A DNA stretch of 23,206 bases from positions 1 through 23,206 of IMG/VR virus record IMGVR_UViG_3300048930_000669. One strand, 5' to 3'. The notes under the pieces are model-generated. The model saw only the letters and a program-made list of their open reading frames with translations. It was not told where the DNA came from and made no database searches. Positions 1-7,469 of the stretch are shown here, piece by piece. Source of the stretch: a virus. The position numbers and the translations under genes were made by a program. How positions within the stretch are numbered: the first letter of the stretch is position 1; every line of letters begins with the position of its first letter.

Positions 1-2
1 AA

Positions 3-491
3 CGTGCCCGCATCGAATCCAGGGCGGCAGGCAACTCGGAATCGCTCGCCTATGCCAACACACTGGTTGAACTGGCCGCCGCGCTTGGAGTTTCTCGCCG
101 CACACTATCGACGTGGCAGAAGATGGAAGGAGCCCCCAAGGCGCTTTCCAATGGCATGTGGCCCGTCGCCGACTGGCGAGAGTTCGTTCGCATCCGCGGG
201 CTGAGCGCCGGACGGGTGCCCGTCGGCAATGAGGAGGCGCTCAAGGCGCGAAAGTTGTTGGCTGAGGTGGAGGAACGGGAGCTGCGCATCGCGGTGAAAA
301 AGGGTGAATACGTCGCGCTCACCAAAGTCCGCGAGGAATGGATCGGCCTGGTAGCCCAGGCGACGTCCATCCTCCGCGCCAAATTCGAGAACGAGTTGCC
401 GCCCGTGCTCTCCGGTCTCGACGCCACCGGCATCCAGCGGGAATGCCGTCGTGCGATTGATGAAGTCCTGCGCTGCCTCCACGAATCATGA
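3..491 (+). CDS. Terminase small subunit, 5'-partial (Nu1-like)
   Basis: The frame is open from the first complete codon at base 3 to the TGA at 489-491, so the gene begins upstream of the window and 162 residues are visible. The early part contains an HTH-like stretch (ELAAALGVSRRTLSTWQ, about bases 69-119) followed by a charged helical region (KARKLLAEVEERELR). This is the expected layout of a small terminase: a DNA-binding N-terminal domain that recognises the packaging site, then an oligomerisation region. The large terminase starts inside its stop codon (ATGA), which supports the assignment. The first internal ATG at 123 would cut off the HTH and is not the likely start. Lambda Nu1 has 181 residues, so little is missing. 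The role is inferred from the HTH and position, since no diagnostic catalytic motif exists for this family. Confidence 0.75.
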   Translation, partial: RARIESRAAGNSESLAYANTLVELAAALGVSRRTLSTWQKMEGAPKALSNGMWPVADWREFVRIRGLSAGRVPVGNEEALKARKLLAEVEERELRIAVKKGEYVALTKVREEWIGLVAQATSILRAKFENELPPVLSGLDATGIQRECRRAIDEVLRCLHES

Positions 492-2308
492 ACGCGCTCA
501 AGGAAATCTGGCGCGAGGCATGGCAACCGCCCGACCGCCGCCCCGCCTGGCAATGGTGTGAGGATCACATCGAGGGCATCCCGTATTCACCCAACCCGGG
601 ACGCTTCCGCTCGGAAAACTCGCCGTGGATCCGGGAGGTCATGGAGGCGTTGGTCGATCCGCGCATCCGTCTGGTTTCGATCATCGCATCGGTGCAGTCG
701 TCGAAGACCACCGCGCCGGAACTCACCCTCTGCTACATCATTTCCAACCTGCCCGGGCCTGCGCTCTGGCTCGACCAGACCGACGAGGATGCCCGCGATT
801 ATTCCGAGTCGCGCCTGCAGAAGCTCTTCGACCAATGCGAACCGGTCGCGCGGCTCATGCCCACCGGCGTTCACCGCCACAAGCGCAAGAACAACGCGAT
901 TCAGTTCAACAATGGCATGACGCTCTGGATTCTCGGAGCGCACAACAAGACCAACCTCCAACGCCGATCGATCCGCTGGTTGATCGGTGATGAAACCTGG
1001 CGCTGGCCGCTCGGACACATGGCGGAAGCGGAGGCCCGCGTGACTGCATTCGGCTGGCTGGGCAAATGCATCTTCATGAGCCAGGGCGGCGAGGAGGATG
1101 ACGACACTCACCGCAAGTTCGAGACGACCGACCAGCGGGAATGGACCTTCGCGTGCCCGGAATGCGGCCACCGCCAACCGTTCAAGTGGGAATGCGTCGA
1201 GTGGAGCAAGTCGGCCCGCGACGAAACCGGCGAATGGGATTTCGACGAGGTCCGGCGCACGACCGCGCTGCGCTGTGAGTCGTGCAACCACTACTTCAAC
1301 GACAGCGACCGCACCCGGCGCGAACTCAACGCCACAGGGCAGTTCATCAAGAAGAACCCCAAGGCATCGGCGGAGAACGTCGGCTTTCACTGGAACGCCC
1401 TGTGCGCGATGAGCTGGGGCCAACTCGCCGAACTCTACCTGCGGGCGAAGGCGGCGGCGAGGAAGGGTGATGTCTCGCTGCTTCAACAGTTCTATCAGAA
1501 GCGTCTTGGCCTGCCGTGGCGCGAATACGTCGAGGACTACAAGCTGGAGATCGTCAAATCCGGCTACAAGCGCGGCGAGACGTGGGAGGAAGAGGGGGCG
1601 ATTGATCCGAAAACCGGGCGTGTGATTTCCGCACCGCTGCCCGAGCGCACCGGCCTGATCCCGCTTCGCTTCATCACGGTGGACTGCCAGATGGATCACC
1701 TGTTCGTCGTGGTCCGCTCATGGTCAGCGGAGGGATCGAGTCGCCTCATGTGGAACGAGCGCATCCTGACGTTCACCGACATCGACGTGATCCAGGAACG
1801 CTTCGGCGTGCATTCGAGCCTCGTCTTTCTCGACGCCGGCTATGCGACCTATGACGTGTATCGCGAATGCGCCAAGCGGGGATGGGTGGCGCTGATCGGC
1901 GACCGTCGCCCGGTGTATGCCCACAAGGGGCGCGACGGAAAAACCGTCCAGCGGTTCTACTCGCCCCGGCGCAAGGTGGTGCTTTCCCATCGCCAGCACT
2001 GCCACGTCCATTACTGGAGCAACCTCAACATCAAGGACACGCTCGCCCGCCTGCGTCGCAATCAGGATCCGAGCCAAGGCCCAACGTGGGAAGTTCCCGA
2101 CGACATCGACGATGACTATCTCGCCCAGATGGAAAGCGAGCAGCGCGTGAAGGAAAAGGGCCAATGGATGTGGAAGCAGATCGGTTCGCGACCAAACCAC
2201 TACCTGGACTGCGAGGCAGAACAGGCCGCCGCCGCGACCATGCTCAAGATCGTTGGCCGCGAGTCCATCGCCGCCGCACCGGTTGACACTCCGGACGGGG
2301 AGCAATGA
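488..2308 (+). CDS. Terminase large subunit, lambda GpA family
   Basis: A 606-residue DNA packaging ATPase and nuclease that forms the motor with the small terminase and the portal. The N-terminal ATPase has a Walker A-like loop (ASVQSSKTT, about 67-75) and a Walker B-like strand (WLIGDET, 164-170). A probable zinc site follows (CPEC 223-226, CESC 263-266), as in many GpA proteins. The C-terminal nuclease has acidic residues in RNase H-like strands (TVDCQMDH about 398-404; FLDAGYAT about 447-454) and a late HYLDCEAEQ motif (571-579). The length is close to lambda gpA (641). The ATG overlaps the stop of the small terminase gene. The family assignment rests on motif order and is strong; the exact catalytic residues are my reading. 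Confidence 0.92.
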   Translation: MNALKEIWREAWQPPDRRPAWQWCEDHIEGIPYSPNPGRFRSENSPWIREVMEALVDPRIRLVSIIASVQSSKTTAPELTLCYIISNLPGPALWLDQTDEDARDYSESRLQKLFDQCEPVARLMPTGVHRHKRKNNAIQFNNGMTLWILGAHNKTNLQRRSIRWLIGDETWRWPLGHMAEAEARVTAFGWLGKCIFMSQGGEEDDDTHRKFETTDQREWTFACPECGHRQPFKWECVEWSKSARDETGEWDFDEVRRTTALRCESCNHYFNDSDRTRRELNATGQFIKKNPKASAENVGFHWNALCAMSWGQLAELYLRAKAAARKGDVSLLQQFYQKRLGLPWREYVEDYKLEIVKSGYKRGETWEEEGAIDPKTGRVISAPLPERTGLIPLRFITVDCQMDHLFVVVRSWSAEGSSRLMWNERILTFTDIDVIQERFGVHSSLVFLDAGYATYDVYRECAKRGWVALIGDRRPVYAHKGRDGKTVQRFYSPRRKVVLSHRQHCHVHYWSNLNIKDTLARLRRNQDPSQGPTWEVPDDIDDDYLAQMESEQRVKEKGQWMWKQIGSRPNHYLDCEAEQAAAATMLKIVGRESIAAAPVDTPDGEQ

Positions 2309-2679
2309 AAACCGTTACCATCCTGCGATTCCTCACCTTCCTCGGCTCCGGTCTCACCACGATTGCCGCGATTGACCTCTCGGGCTTCGCCAATCTGCTC
2401 GATGCGGACAAGGCGCAATACCTGCTCATCGCTGGTCCCGCCGCGTTGGCGCTCAAGGAACTGGTTGTCGTGCTCGGCGACCTCTTTGACGACGGCAAGC
2501 CGAACAAATCGTTCAAGATCGGCCTGTTCTGCTTCGCCATGGCGGTGCTCACCCTGCCGATCCTTTCGTCCTGCACCACGCCCGCCATTTCCGGGGAGTT
2601 CATCAGCAAGGATGGCCGGTTCCGGATTCATCCCGATGGCCGCGTCGAGATTGTGGTCGAACCCCGCACCGCCAAGTAA
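2305..2679 (+). CDS. Small membrane protein, candidate holin with internal lipobox
   Basis: A 124-residue protein starting inside the terminase stop (ATGA). Three hydrophobic segments are visible: about 4-23, 38-58 and 72-88. The third is preceded by basic residues (KPNKSFK) and ends in LSSC (87-90), which reads like a lipoprotein signal with the modified cysteine at 90. It is followed by a soluble tail (FRIHPDGRVEIVVEP). The M15 peptidase gene follows three bases after the stop, so the pair looks like a lysis cassette, with this protein as holin or, because of the lipobox, a spanin-like or combined protein. No holin family signature can be claimed by eye. TTGACA at 2283-2288 lies 16 bases before the ATG. 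The membrane nature is clear; the lysis role is inference from context. Confidence 0.5.
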   Translation: MKTVTILRFLTFLGSGLTTIAAIDLSGFANLLDADKAQYLLIAGPAALALKELVVVLGDLFDDGKPNKSFKIGLFCFAMAVLTLPILSSCTTPAISGEFISKDGRFRIHPDGRVEIVVEPRTAK

Positions 2680-2682
2680 GCT

Positions 2683-3123
2683 ATGGCCACCGAAACATTC
2701 AGCGAGTGGTTCGCCGCTCAGAAGTTTCGCCACTTCGGCGCGGGCGAGTTCACCAGCTACTTCGCCCGCGAGCGCAACGGTGTGAAGAACAGCCCGCCTC
2801 CCAAGCGGCTTTGGAAGAACATCGTGCCGACACTTCGCATCGTGGACGAACTCCGTGATTCATTCGGCAAACCCTGCCGCATCCTGAGTTCGTATCGTGC
2901 CCCGGCATACAACAAGACGGTCGGTGGCGCTCCACTCAGCCAGCATCTTGAATTCAAGGCCCTCGACATCACCATCGACGGCATCAGCCCGCAGCGCGTC
3001 TATGACCGGCTCCTCGAATGGCGCAAGGCTGGTAAGTTCACCGGAGGTCTCGGAATCTACCCGTCGTCTGGCTTCGTTCATATCGACACGCGTCCACGTA
3101 ACGCCACCTGGAAGGGCAAATGA
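2683..3123 (+). CDS. Peptidase M15-type endopeptidase (candidate endolysin)
   Basis: A 146-residue protein of the M15A/YcbK-like zinc peptidase type, which cleaves peptide cross-links in peptidoglycan. Visible motifs are SSYRAPAYN (69-77), the zinc motif SQHLEFKALD (86-95; H88 and D95) and FVHIDTR (131-137; H133). The usual SxHxxGxAxD has phenylalanine at 91 in place of glycine; the metal ligands are all present. No signal peptide is seen, so release would need the candidate holin encoded just upstream. The start ATG is three bases after the preceding stop, without a clear ribosome binding site. It could instead be a virion-associated lysin used at entry, because it sits inside the head module rather than at the end of the late operon. 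Confidence 0.8.
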   Translation: MATETFSEWFAAQKFRHFGAGEFTSYFARERNGVKNSPPPKRLWKNIVPTLRIVDELRDSFGKPCRILSSYRAPAYNKTVGGAPLSQHLEFKALDITIDGISPQRVYDRLLEWRKAGKFTGGLGIYPSSGFVHIDTRPRNATWKGK

Positions 3124-3126
3124 TCC

Positions 3127-3387
3127 ATGGCACGCGGACTTTTCATCACCGGCTTCACGATTTCCGAGGTGCTCGCCATCCAGCAGCGGGCCAAGGAATT
3201 CCTGTTCGAAGGCAAGACCCTCATGACCTGGAACGAGGCGGGGAGTTCGGCATCGAAGCAGTTCACTATGCCGGTCGATGAGATCCTTGAAGAGTGCGGT
3301 CATGCACTCCGCGTGCTCGATCCCGCCACCTACGGCAAGCCCCGCACCGTCGCCGTGTCCCAAGTTTCCGGATACCTGCCGAAATGA
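3127..3387 (+). CDS. gpW-like head-tail connector candidate
   Basis: An 86-residue acidic/helical protein between the lysis genes and the portal. In lambda the small joining protein gpW (68 residues) lies between terminase and portal, exactly this position. The sequence has an N-terminal helix (FTISEVLAIQQRAKEFLFEG), a short extended part (KTLMTWNEAG... KQFTMPV) and a second helix (VDEILEECGHALRVLD), which resembles the alpha-beta-beta-alpha plan of gpW with a phage-specific tail. GGAAGGG lies about 15 bases upstream of the ATG. The portal gene starts inside its stop codon (ATGA). The assignment is from position and secondary-structure pattern, not from a conserved catalytic motif. Confidence 0.55.
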   Translation: MARGLFITGFTISEVLAIQQRAKEFLFEGKTLMTWNEAGSSASKQFTMPVDEILEECGHALRVLDPATYGKPRTVAVSQVSGYLPK

Positions 3388-4823
3388 ACCGTCTCAAGCA
3401 CATCGCGCATCTCTTTTTGCCTCCGATCCTTGTGCCCAAGGCGTGGGGATCGCCCTACGAGTCGGCCAACTGGTCACCGCGTCGCGGCAGCGTGCCGGGA
3501 GCATCGCCAACCGACGCCCGCAACGAACTCACGCCCGGTGTCCGCACCGAGCTGGTTCGCAAGTCGCGATACATGCACAAGAACTCGGGCTTCGTGCGGG
3601 AGCTTGTCGCCAACATGGCGATCTACTCGACCGGCGACGGGATCCGCGTCCAGGCGCAGTCACCCAACCCGGAGTGGAACCGGACCGCTGAAGCCTATTT
3701 CGCCATGTGGTCGCCCCGTTGCGAAGTGACGCGGCGGTTTTCGTTCGAGGAATGCCAGGCACTCGTTTGCCGCGGCATGGACATCGACGGCGAGTATTTC
3801 ATCCACAAGACCCGTGATGCCCAAGGCGAACCACGCATCCAGTTGATCGAATCCCACCGCGTCGGCGACCAGTTCGGTTCACAGGAAACCATTGATGGAA
3901 TCGGCCTCGATGCGTGGGGCGCACCGGTTTTTTATCGAACGCTGGAAGACAACGGCAAACCCCGTGACCTGCCGGCCCCATCGGTCCTTCACATCCATGA
4001 GCCGGAATGGGCTGGTGGTGTCCGTTCTCACCCGACGATCCAGCACTCGATCAATCATGTGCTCGATGAAATGGAATTGCTCGCTCTCGAAAAGCACGCG
4101 GTCAAAGACAATGCCGACGTGGCACGCATCCTCAAGACGGCTCGCGGCGAGATCGACGATAACGGCGACTTCGTGGTTGGCGGCGCGGCTAGCGGCAGTG
4201 ACTCCAGCGACCCGGTGTCGTTGCAACGCATCGTAGGCGGCAAACTGGTGGCACTCAAACCCGACGAGTCTCTCGACAGCTTCCAGTCCAATCGGCCATC
4301 ACCGACGTTCACCGGCTTCCTCGAACACCTGCGGCGTGACTCCGCGCTCGGCATGATCCCGTTCGAATTCGCGGCCGATTCGAGCAAGGTCGGTGGTGCG
4401 GGCGTGCGGTTGATCGTCGCCAAAGCCGACCGTCGTTTCTCGTTCCGCCAGATGATCCTGGAACGTCGCCTGATCCGCCCGGTGTGGGCCTATGTTATTG
4501 GCGACGCCATCGCGCGGGGTCTGCTGCCACCAATCGATGGCTGGTGGAAAATCTGCACCGTGCCGCCGAAACGCGTCACGGTCGATGCGGGCCGTGAAGC
4601 ACAACAAAACCGCGCCGATGTGGAGATGGGTCTGAAAACTCTTTCGGATCACTTCAACGAACAAGGCGCGGATTTCGGCGAGGAAATCGAACGTCGCGCC
4701 AGCGATGCGAAGCTCATCCTCGACACCGCCGCCAAACATGGCGTTCCGGTGGACATGCTCTGGAAGCCGAATGGCATGCCTGTGACTCTCCCGGAGCCGG
4801 AAGAACCGCCACCTGGCCGTTGA
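3384..4823 (+). CDS. Portal protein, lambda family (gpB-like)
   Basis: A 479-residue portal forming the ring at the packaging vertex. The start at 3384 (MNRLKHIAHL) overlaps the upstream TGA; an in-frame start at 3294 would overlap the connector gene by more than 90 bases and gives an Arg-rich non-native leader, so I reject it. Family landmarks in order are: the N-terminal linker with RKSRYMHKNSGFVRELVANM and GDGIRVQAQ, the RIQLIESHRVGDQ strand, GIGLDAWGAPVFYRTLED, a HIHEPEWAGGVRSHPTIQ motif equivalent to the HI..pgQ.RGvp region of lambda-type portals, and the long stem helices (DEMELLALEKHAVKDN). The length is a little below lambda gpB (533). Its TGA is in the same frame as the next gene's GTG, 15 bases on. 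Confidence 0.9.
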   Translation: MNRLKHIAHLFLPPILVPKAWGSPYESANWSPRRGSVPGASPTDARNELTPGVRTELVRKSRYMHKNSGFVRELVANMAIYSTGDGIRVQAQSPNPEWNRTAEAYFAMWSPRCEVTRRFSFEECQALVCRGMDIDGEYFIHKTRDAQGEPRIQLIESHRVGDQFGSQETIDGIGLDAWGAPVFYRTLEDNGKPRDLPAPSVLHIHEPEWAGGVRSHPTIQHSINHVLDEMELLALEKHAVKDNADVARILKTARGEIDDNGDFVVGGAASGSDSSDPVSLQRIVGGKLVALKPDESLDSFQSNRPSPTFTGFLEHLRRDSALGMIPFEFAADSSKVGGAGVRLIVAKADRRFSFRQMILERRLIRPVWAYVIGDAIARGLLPPIDGWWKICTVPPKRVTVDAGREAQQNRADVEMGLKTLSDHFNEQGADFGEEIERRASDAKLILDTAAKHGVPVDMLWKPNGMPVTLPEPEEPPPGR

Positions 4824-4838
4824 CACCGGATTCCGGGC

Positions 4839-6152
4839 GTGAACCCGGTAATTCAACATCGCGAGTGGCTGATCCAACCTGAAGCGTTGCAATCCATGGC
4901 CGCCTCGTTGCGGGGATTGGTGGATCGCGGGGGATTCCTGCCGAAGCAGACAGCCGAAAGCCCGCTGCTTTCCATCGAAGACGGCATCGGCGTGGTCGCC
5001 ATTGAAGGGCCAATCTTGCGCAAGCCCGACCTCTTCGCCCGCATCTTCTTTGGTGCCACCAGTTCAGAGGACATCGGCGAGGCTTTGCGTGAAGCGCGCG
5101 AACGGGAGGACATCAAGGCGGTGTTTCTCAACATCGATTCGCCCGGCGGCACGGTGGCCGGCACGCCTGAACTTGCGGCGGCGGTGAAGACGCTCAACGA
5201 GAGCAAGCCCGTCTATGCGTTCTCGTCCGGACTGATGTGCTCGGCGGCCTATTGGATCGCGAGCCAGGCCCGTGCCATCTACGCCACGCCATCTGCTCAG
5301 GTTGGATCTATCGGCGTGGTGCAAGCGGTGATCGACAACACCGCCGCCCTCGATAAAGCGGGACTCAAGGTTGAGGTCTTCTCCGTCGGCAAATACAAGG
5401 CGATGGGTGCGCCCGGCACTCCACTCACCGACGACCAACGCGAGTTGATTCAATCGAACCTCGCCGAGATCGCCGCCGAGTTCCATGACGCGGTGCTTTC
5501 CCGCGGCCGTGCGATTCCTGCCGAAGCCATGGAAGGCCAGACCTTCAGCGGCAAGCAGGCCCAACGCCACAACCTCGCGGGCATGGTGCCCGACCGCGCC
5601 GACGCGATGCGCCGCCTGCGCGTGTATCACGCCGCTTCGGTTGACACGGGATCACGGACGATGAAAAGCATCGAAGACGAACTCGCCGAAGCCCGCACCG
5701 AGGTTGTGAACCTCCAGCGGGACCACCAAGCCCAGACCGACCTTCTCAACGAGGCATCGACCAATGTCGATTCGCTGCGTGGCGAAGTGGAGTTGCTTGC
5801 CGCCGAAATCGACACGCTCAAAGCCGAACGTGACGAGGCGAAAACCCAAGCCGCCAATCTCATCACCGAGCGTGACGCCGCGAAGGCGCAAATCACCTCG
5901 ATGCAGACCCGCATCACCGAGCTGGAAGCATCGCAGACGGATTTTGACCGCAAGCTGCAACTCGAAGTCGCCCGCGTCGTCGCCTCCACCGGCACCACGA
6001 TGCCCGCCCAGGTCACTCCTGCCGGGGACGCCTCCCAAGCCGCCGATCTCCACGCGCGCTTCGCGGCCATCACCGATCCCGCCGAGCAGACCGCCTTCTG
6101 GCGCAAGCTCACCCCGGAACAACAAGCCCTCATCCTCAAACACCAAGCCTGA
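4839..6152 (+). CDS. S49 (SppA/ClpP-fold) prohead protease fused to scaffold
   Basis: A 437-residue protein with a GTG start; a TGA (the portal stop) lies five codons upstream in frame, so the start cannot be further up. Residues about 45-260 form an S49 serine peptidase: DSPGG (100-104), the nucleophile in MCSAAYW (Ser135) and the general base in GKYKAMG (Lys187). The Ser-Lys spacing of 52 matches SppA-type S49 enzymes. Residues about 275-375 are a long heptad-rich coiled coil, followed by a C-terminal segment (about 395-437) that probably contacts the capsid protein. This is the lambda C/Nu3 arrangement: protease plus scaffold, both removed during head maturation. An internal in-frame ATG at 5661 could give scaffold alone. 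A 5-bp hairpin (4833-4837 with 4844-4848) puts the GTG in its loop. Confidence 0.9.
   Translation: MNPVIQHREWLIQPEALQSMAASLRGLVDRGGFLPKQTAESPLLSIEDGIGVVAIEGPILRKPDLFARIFFGATSSEDIGEALREAREREDIKAVFLNIDSPGGTVAGTPELAAAVKTLNESKPVYAFSSGLMCSAAYWIASQARAIYATPSAQVGSIGVVQAVIDNTAALDKAGLKVEVFSVGKYKAMGAPGTPLTDDQRELIQSNLAEIAAEFHDAVLSRGRAIPAEAMEGQTFSGKQAQRHNLAGMVPDRADAMRRLRVYHAASVDTGSRTMKSIEDELAEARTEVVNLQRDHQAQTDLLNEASTNVDSLRGEVELLAAEIDTLKAERDEAKTQAANLITERDAAKAQITSMQTRITELEASQTDFDRKLQLEVARVVASTGTTMPAQVTPAGDASQAADLHARFAAITDPAEQTAFWRKLTPEQQALILKHQA
5661..6152 (+). CDS. Possible internal in-frame scaffold start (Nu3-like product)
   Basis: In lambda, the scaffold Nu3 is made from an internal start inside gene C, in the same frame. 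Here an ATG at 5661 (MKSIEDELAEARTEV) falls exactly at the boundary between the S49 domain and the coiled coil, and would give a 163-residue protein consisting only of the coiled coil and the capsid-binding tail. GGGA sits nine bases upstream and TTGACA (5641-5646) 14 bases upstream, the same spacing seen before several true starts in this window. Whether it is used is inference from the lambda precedent. Confidence 0.4.
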   Translation: MKSIEDELAEARTEVVNLQRDHQAQTDLLNEASTNVDSLRGEVELLAAEIDTLKAERDEAKTQAANLITERDAAKAQITSMQTRITELEASQTDFDRKLQLEVARVVASTGTTMPAQVTPAGDASQAADLHARFAAITDPAEQTAFWRKLTPEQQALILKHQA

Positions 6153-6161
6153 TAACACGCC

Positions 6162-7058
6162 ATGTCCAACACCCTCACCAACGTCAAAGACATCAAGGTG
6201 GCGCAACGCGCACTCATGCCTTTCATGTCGAACCTCCTGCCGGTCACGGCGTTCTCCACCGACTTCAGTCCGCAGCCGGCCGACAAGCTCGACACCGTGC
6301 GCGTTCCGCTCGTCGGAGCACCCAGTGAATCGAGCGACTTCGAAGGCGACTACTCGGCCAATGCCGACTCCACGGTCACCGTGGTTCCGGTAACGCTCAA
6401 TCGCCACAAATACAAGACCGTCCACGTCACCGCGCGGGAATCCGCCGAGACCTCGCTCAACGCGCTCGAAGCCCTGGTGGAAGCCGCCGCCCAGCAACTC
6501 GCCCAGGACGTGCTGGTGGACATCTTCAGTTGCATCACGCTCGCCAACTTCGGTGCTCCGGGCATCGCGGCCCTCGCCGCCACCGCCTTCGATTACAAGA
6601 AGGTGCTCAGCCTGCGCGAAGCCTGCGGCAATGCCAAGATGCCGCCCAACCCGCGCTCGCTGGTGCTCGATGCCGGCTACTACACCAACATGCTCGCTGA
6701 CGACGTGGTGGCCAAGAGTTTCAACCTGAACCTCAACGCCCCGGCTGTGACCGAAGGCATGGTCAAGCGGATCGCCGGATTCAACCTCCACGAAACGACC
6801 CTCATCCCGTCGGATCACGCGGAAAAACTCGTTGGTTTCGCCGCCCACTCCAGCGCCGTCGCGGTGGCCATGCGCTACCTGCAACCGGTGGCCGACTACC
6901 AGCAAGCCGGTGCCGTCACCGATCCGACCACGGGAATGACCTTCGGCTACCTTCGCTTCACCGATACCCGTGCCAACAAGATCTTCGTCACCCTCGAATG
7001 TCTTTACGGCTTCGCCCCGGCCAAAACCGACGCCCTCAAGCGCATCGTCAAACCATAA
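6162..7058 (+). CDS. Major capsid protein
   Basis: A 298-residue protein directly after the protease-scaffold gene and ending at a strong terminator, as expected for the most abundant head protein. It has an N-terminal region (MPFMSNLLPVTAFSTDFS), a beta-rich stretch (TVTVVPVTLNRHKYKTVHVTARESAETS) and a helix-turn region (LEALVEAAAQQLAQDVLVDIF) consistent with an HK97-fold P-loop and spine helix. It also has a typical coat-protein passage, NPRSLVLDAGYYTNML, and a C-terminal strand (FVTLECLYGFAPAKTDALKRI). The length is near lambda E (341). No separate decoration protein (gpD-like) gene lies between scaffold and capsid, unlike lambda. The assignment is mainly from position plus the fold-like pattern. 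Confidence 0.8.
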   Translation: MSNTLTNVKDIKVAQRALMPFMSNLLPVTAFSTDFSPQPADKLDTVRVPLVGAPSESSDFEGDYSANADSTVTVVPVTLNRHKYKTVHVTARESAETSLNALEALVEAAAQQLAQDVLVDIFSCITLANFGAPGIAALAATAFDYKKVLSLREACGNAKMPPNPRSLVLDAGYYTNMLADDVVAKSFNLNLNAPAVTEGMVKRIAGFNLHETTLIPSDHAEKLVGFAAHSSAVAVAMRYLQPVADYQQAGAVTDPTTGMTFGYLRFTDTRANKIFVTLECLYGFAPAKTDALKRIVKP

Positions 7059-7086
7059 GCTTCTTTGGAGTTCGATTGGCATCCAT

Positions 7087-7120
7087 CACCCTCTCTCGGG
7101 AAACCGGGAGGGGGTGTTTT
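7087..7120 (+). terminator. Rho-independent terminator after the capsid gene
   Basis: The left arm 7087-7099 pairs with the right arm 7104-7116 over 13 positions (11 Watson-Crick, 2 G-T) around a GAAA tetraloop (7100-7103), followed by TTTT (7117-7120). It lies 28 bases after the capsid stop, in the only real intergenic gap of the window (7059-7141). It would reduce or end transcription after the head genes, so the tail genes either receive partial readthrough or depend on antitermination. Confidence 0.85.
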
Positions 7121-7141
7121 GCTTGTGCCGATTGACACCGC

Positions 7142-7459
7142 ATGCGGTGCGTGAACTCGATCCAAGCCGCGGCAGCCGAAGCCTTCGTTGAGATCCTGCG
7201 AGATGCGGGCGTGCCAGTGACCATCGGCGGCAGGGAGTATCAGGCGATGGTCTCGCCGAGCGGACTGGCCGTCGATCTTGAGGAGGGCGGCTTCACCCAG
7301 GACGGCGCGCTCACGGTGAAGCTGCTCGTGGCACACCTGCCGACACCGCTTCCCGCCCACAACGACACGATCCTCATCGGCGGCGAGCGCCACAAGATCG
7401 AGGAGATCATCCGCAAACCCGGCTCCGGCATCATCGAATACCGCGTGGCCCGCCGCTGA
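7142..7459 (+). CDS. Head-tail connector, lambda FII-like
   Basis: A 105-residue protein directly after the capsid region, where lambda encodes gpFII (117 residues), the protein that completes the head-tail interface. The C-terminal half has the expected pattern: a strand, then HNDTILIGGERHKIEEIIRK, then a final strand EYRVARR. This is comparable to the 'gDtltigeenf.V' strand pair of FII and many phage connector proteins. The N-terminal half has a helix (AAAAEAFVEILRDAG) and a beta hairpin. The ATG at 7142 follows the terminator by 21 bases, with TTGACA at 7132-7137. A GTG at 7151 is a possible alternative start. Assignment by position and strand pattern. Confidence 0.6.
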   Translation: MRCVNSIQAAAAEAFVEILRDAGVPVTIGGREYQAMVSPSGLAVDLEEGGFTQDGALTVKLLVAHLPTPLPAHNDTILIGGERHKIEEIIRKPGSGIIEYRVARR

Positions 7460-7469
7460 AATCACCATC

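Noticed and set aside
4-204. 66-codon + strand open frame at the window start
   Set aside because: Overlaps the small terminase frame, which has the HTH and is open from base 3; the alternative reads as Arg/Pro-rich noise.
2283-2310. TTGACA sites as classical sigma-70 promoters
   Set aside because: No matching -10 hexamer at 16-18 bases; the start codon would fall in the -10 region. The motif may still be functional in another way.
2363-2785. Nested frame inside the candidate holin, tempting as an Rz/Rz1-type overlap
   Set aside because: TTG start, Ser/Arg/Pro-rich translation without signal or lipobox; the lipobox is in the main frame.
3294-3383. Upstream in-frame start for the portal
   Set aside because: Would add 30 Arg-rich residues overlapping the connector gene; the ATG at 3384 has the normal ATGA coupling.
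5652-7082. 476-codon minus-strand open frame opposite scaffold and capsid genes
   Set aside because: Shadow of the + strand genes; low-complexity Gly/Val/Arg-rich translation and no recognisable motif.
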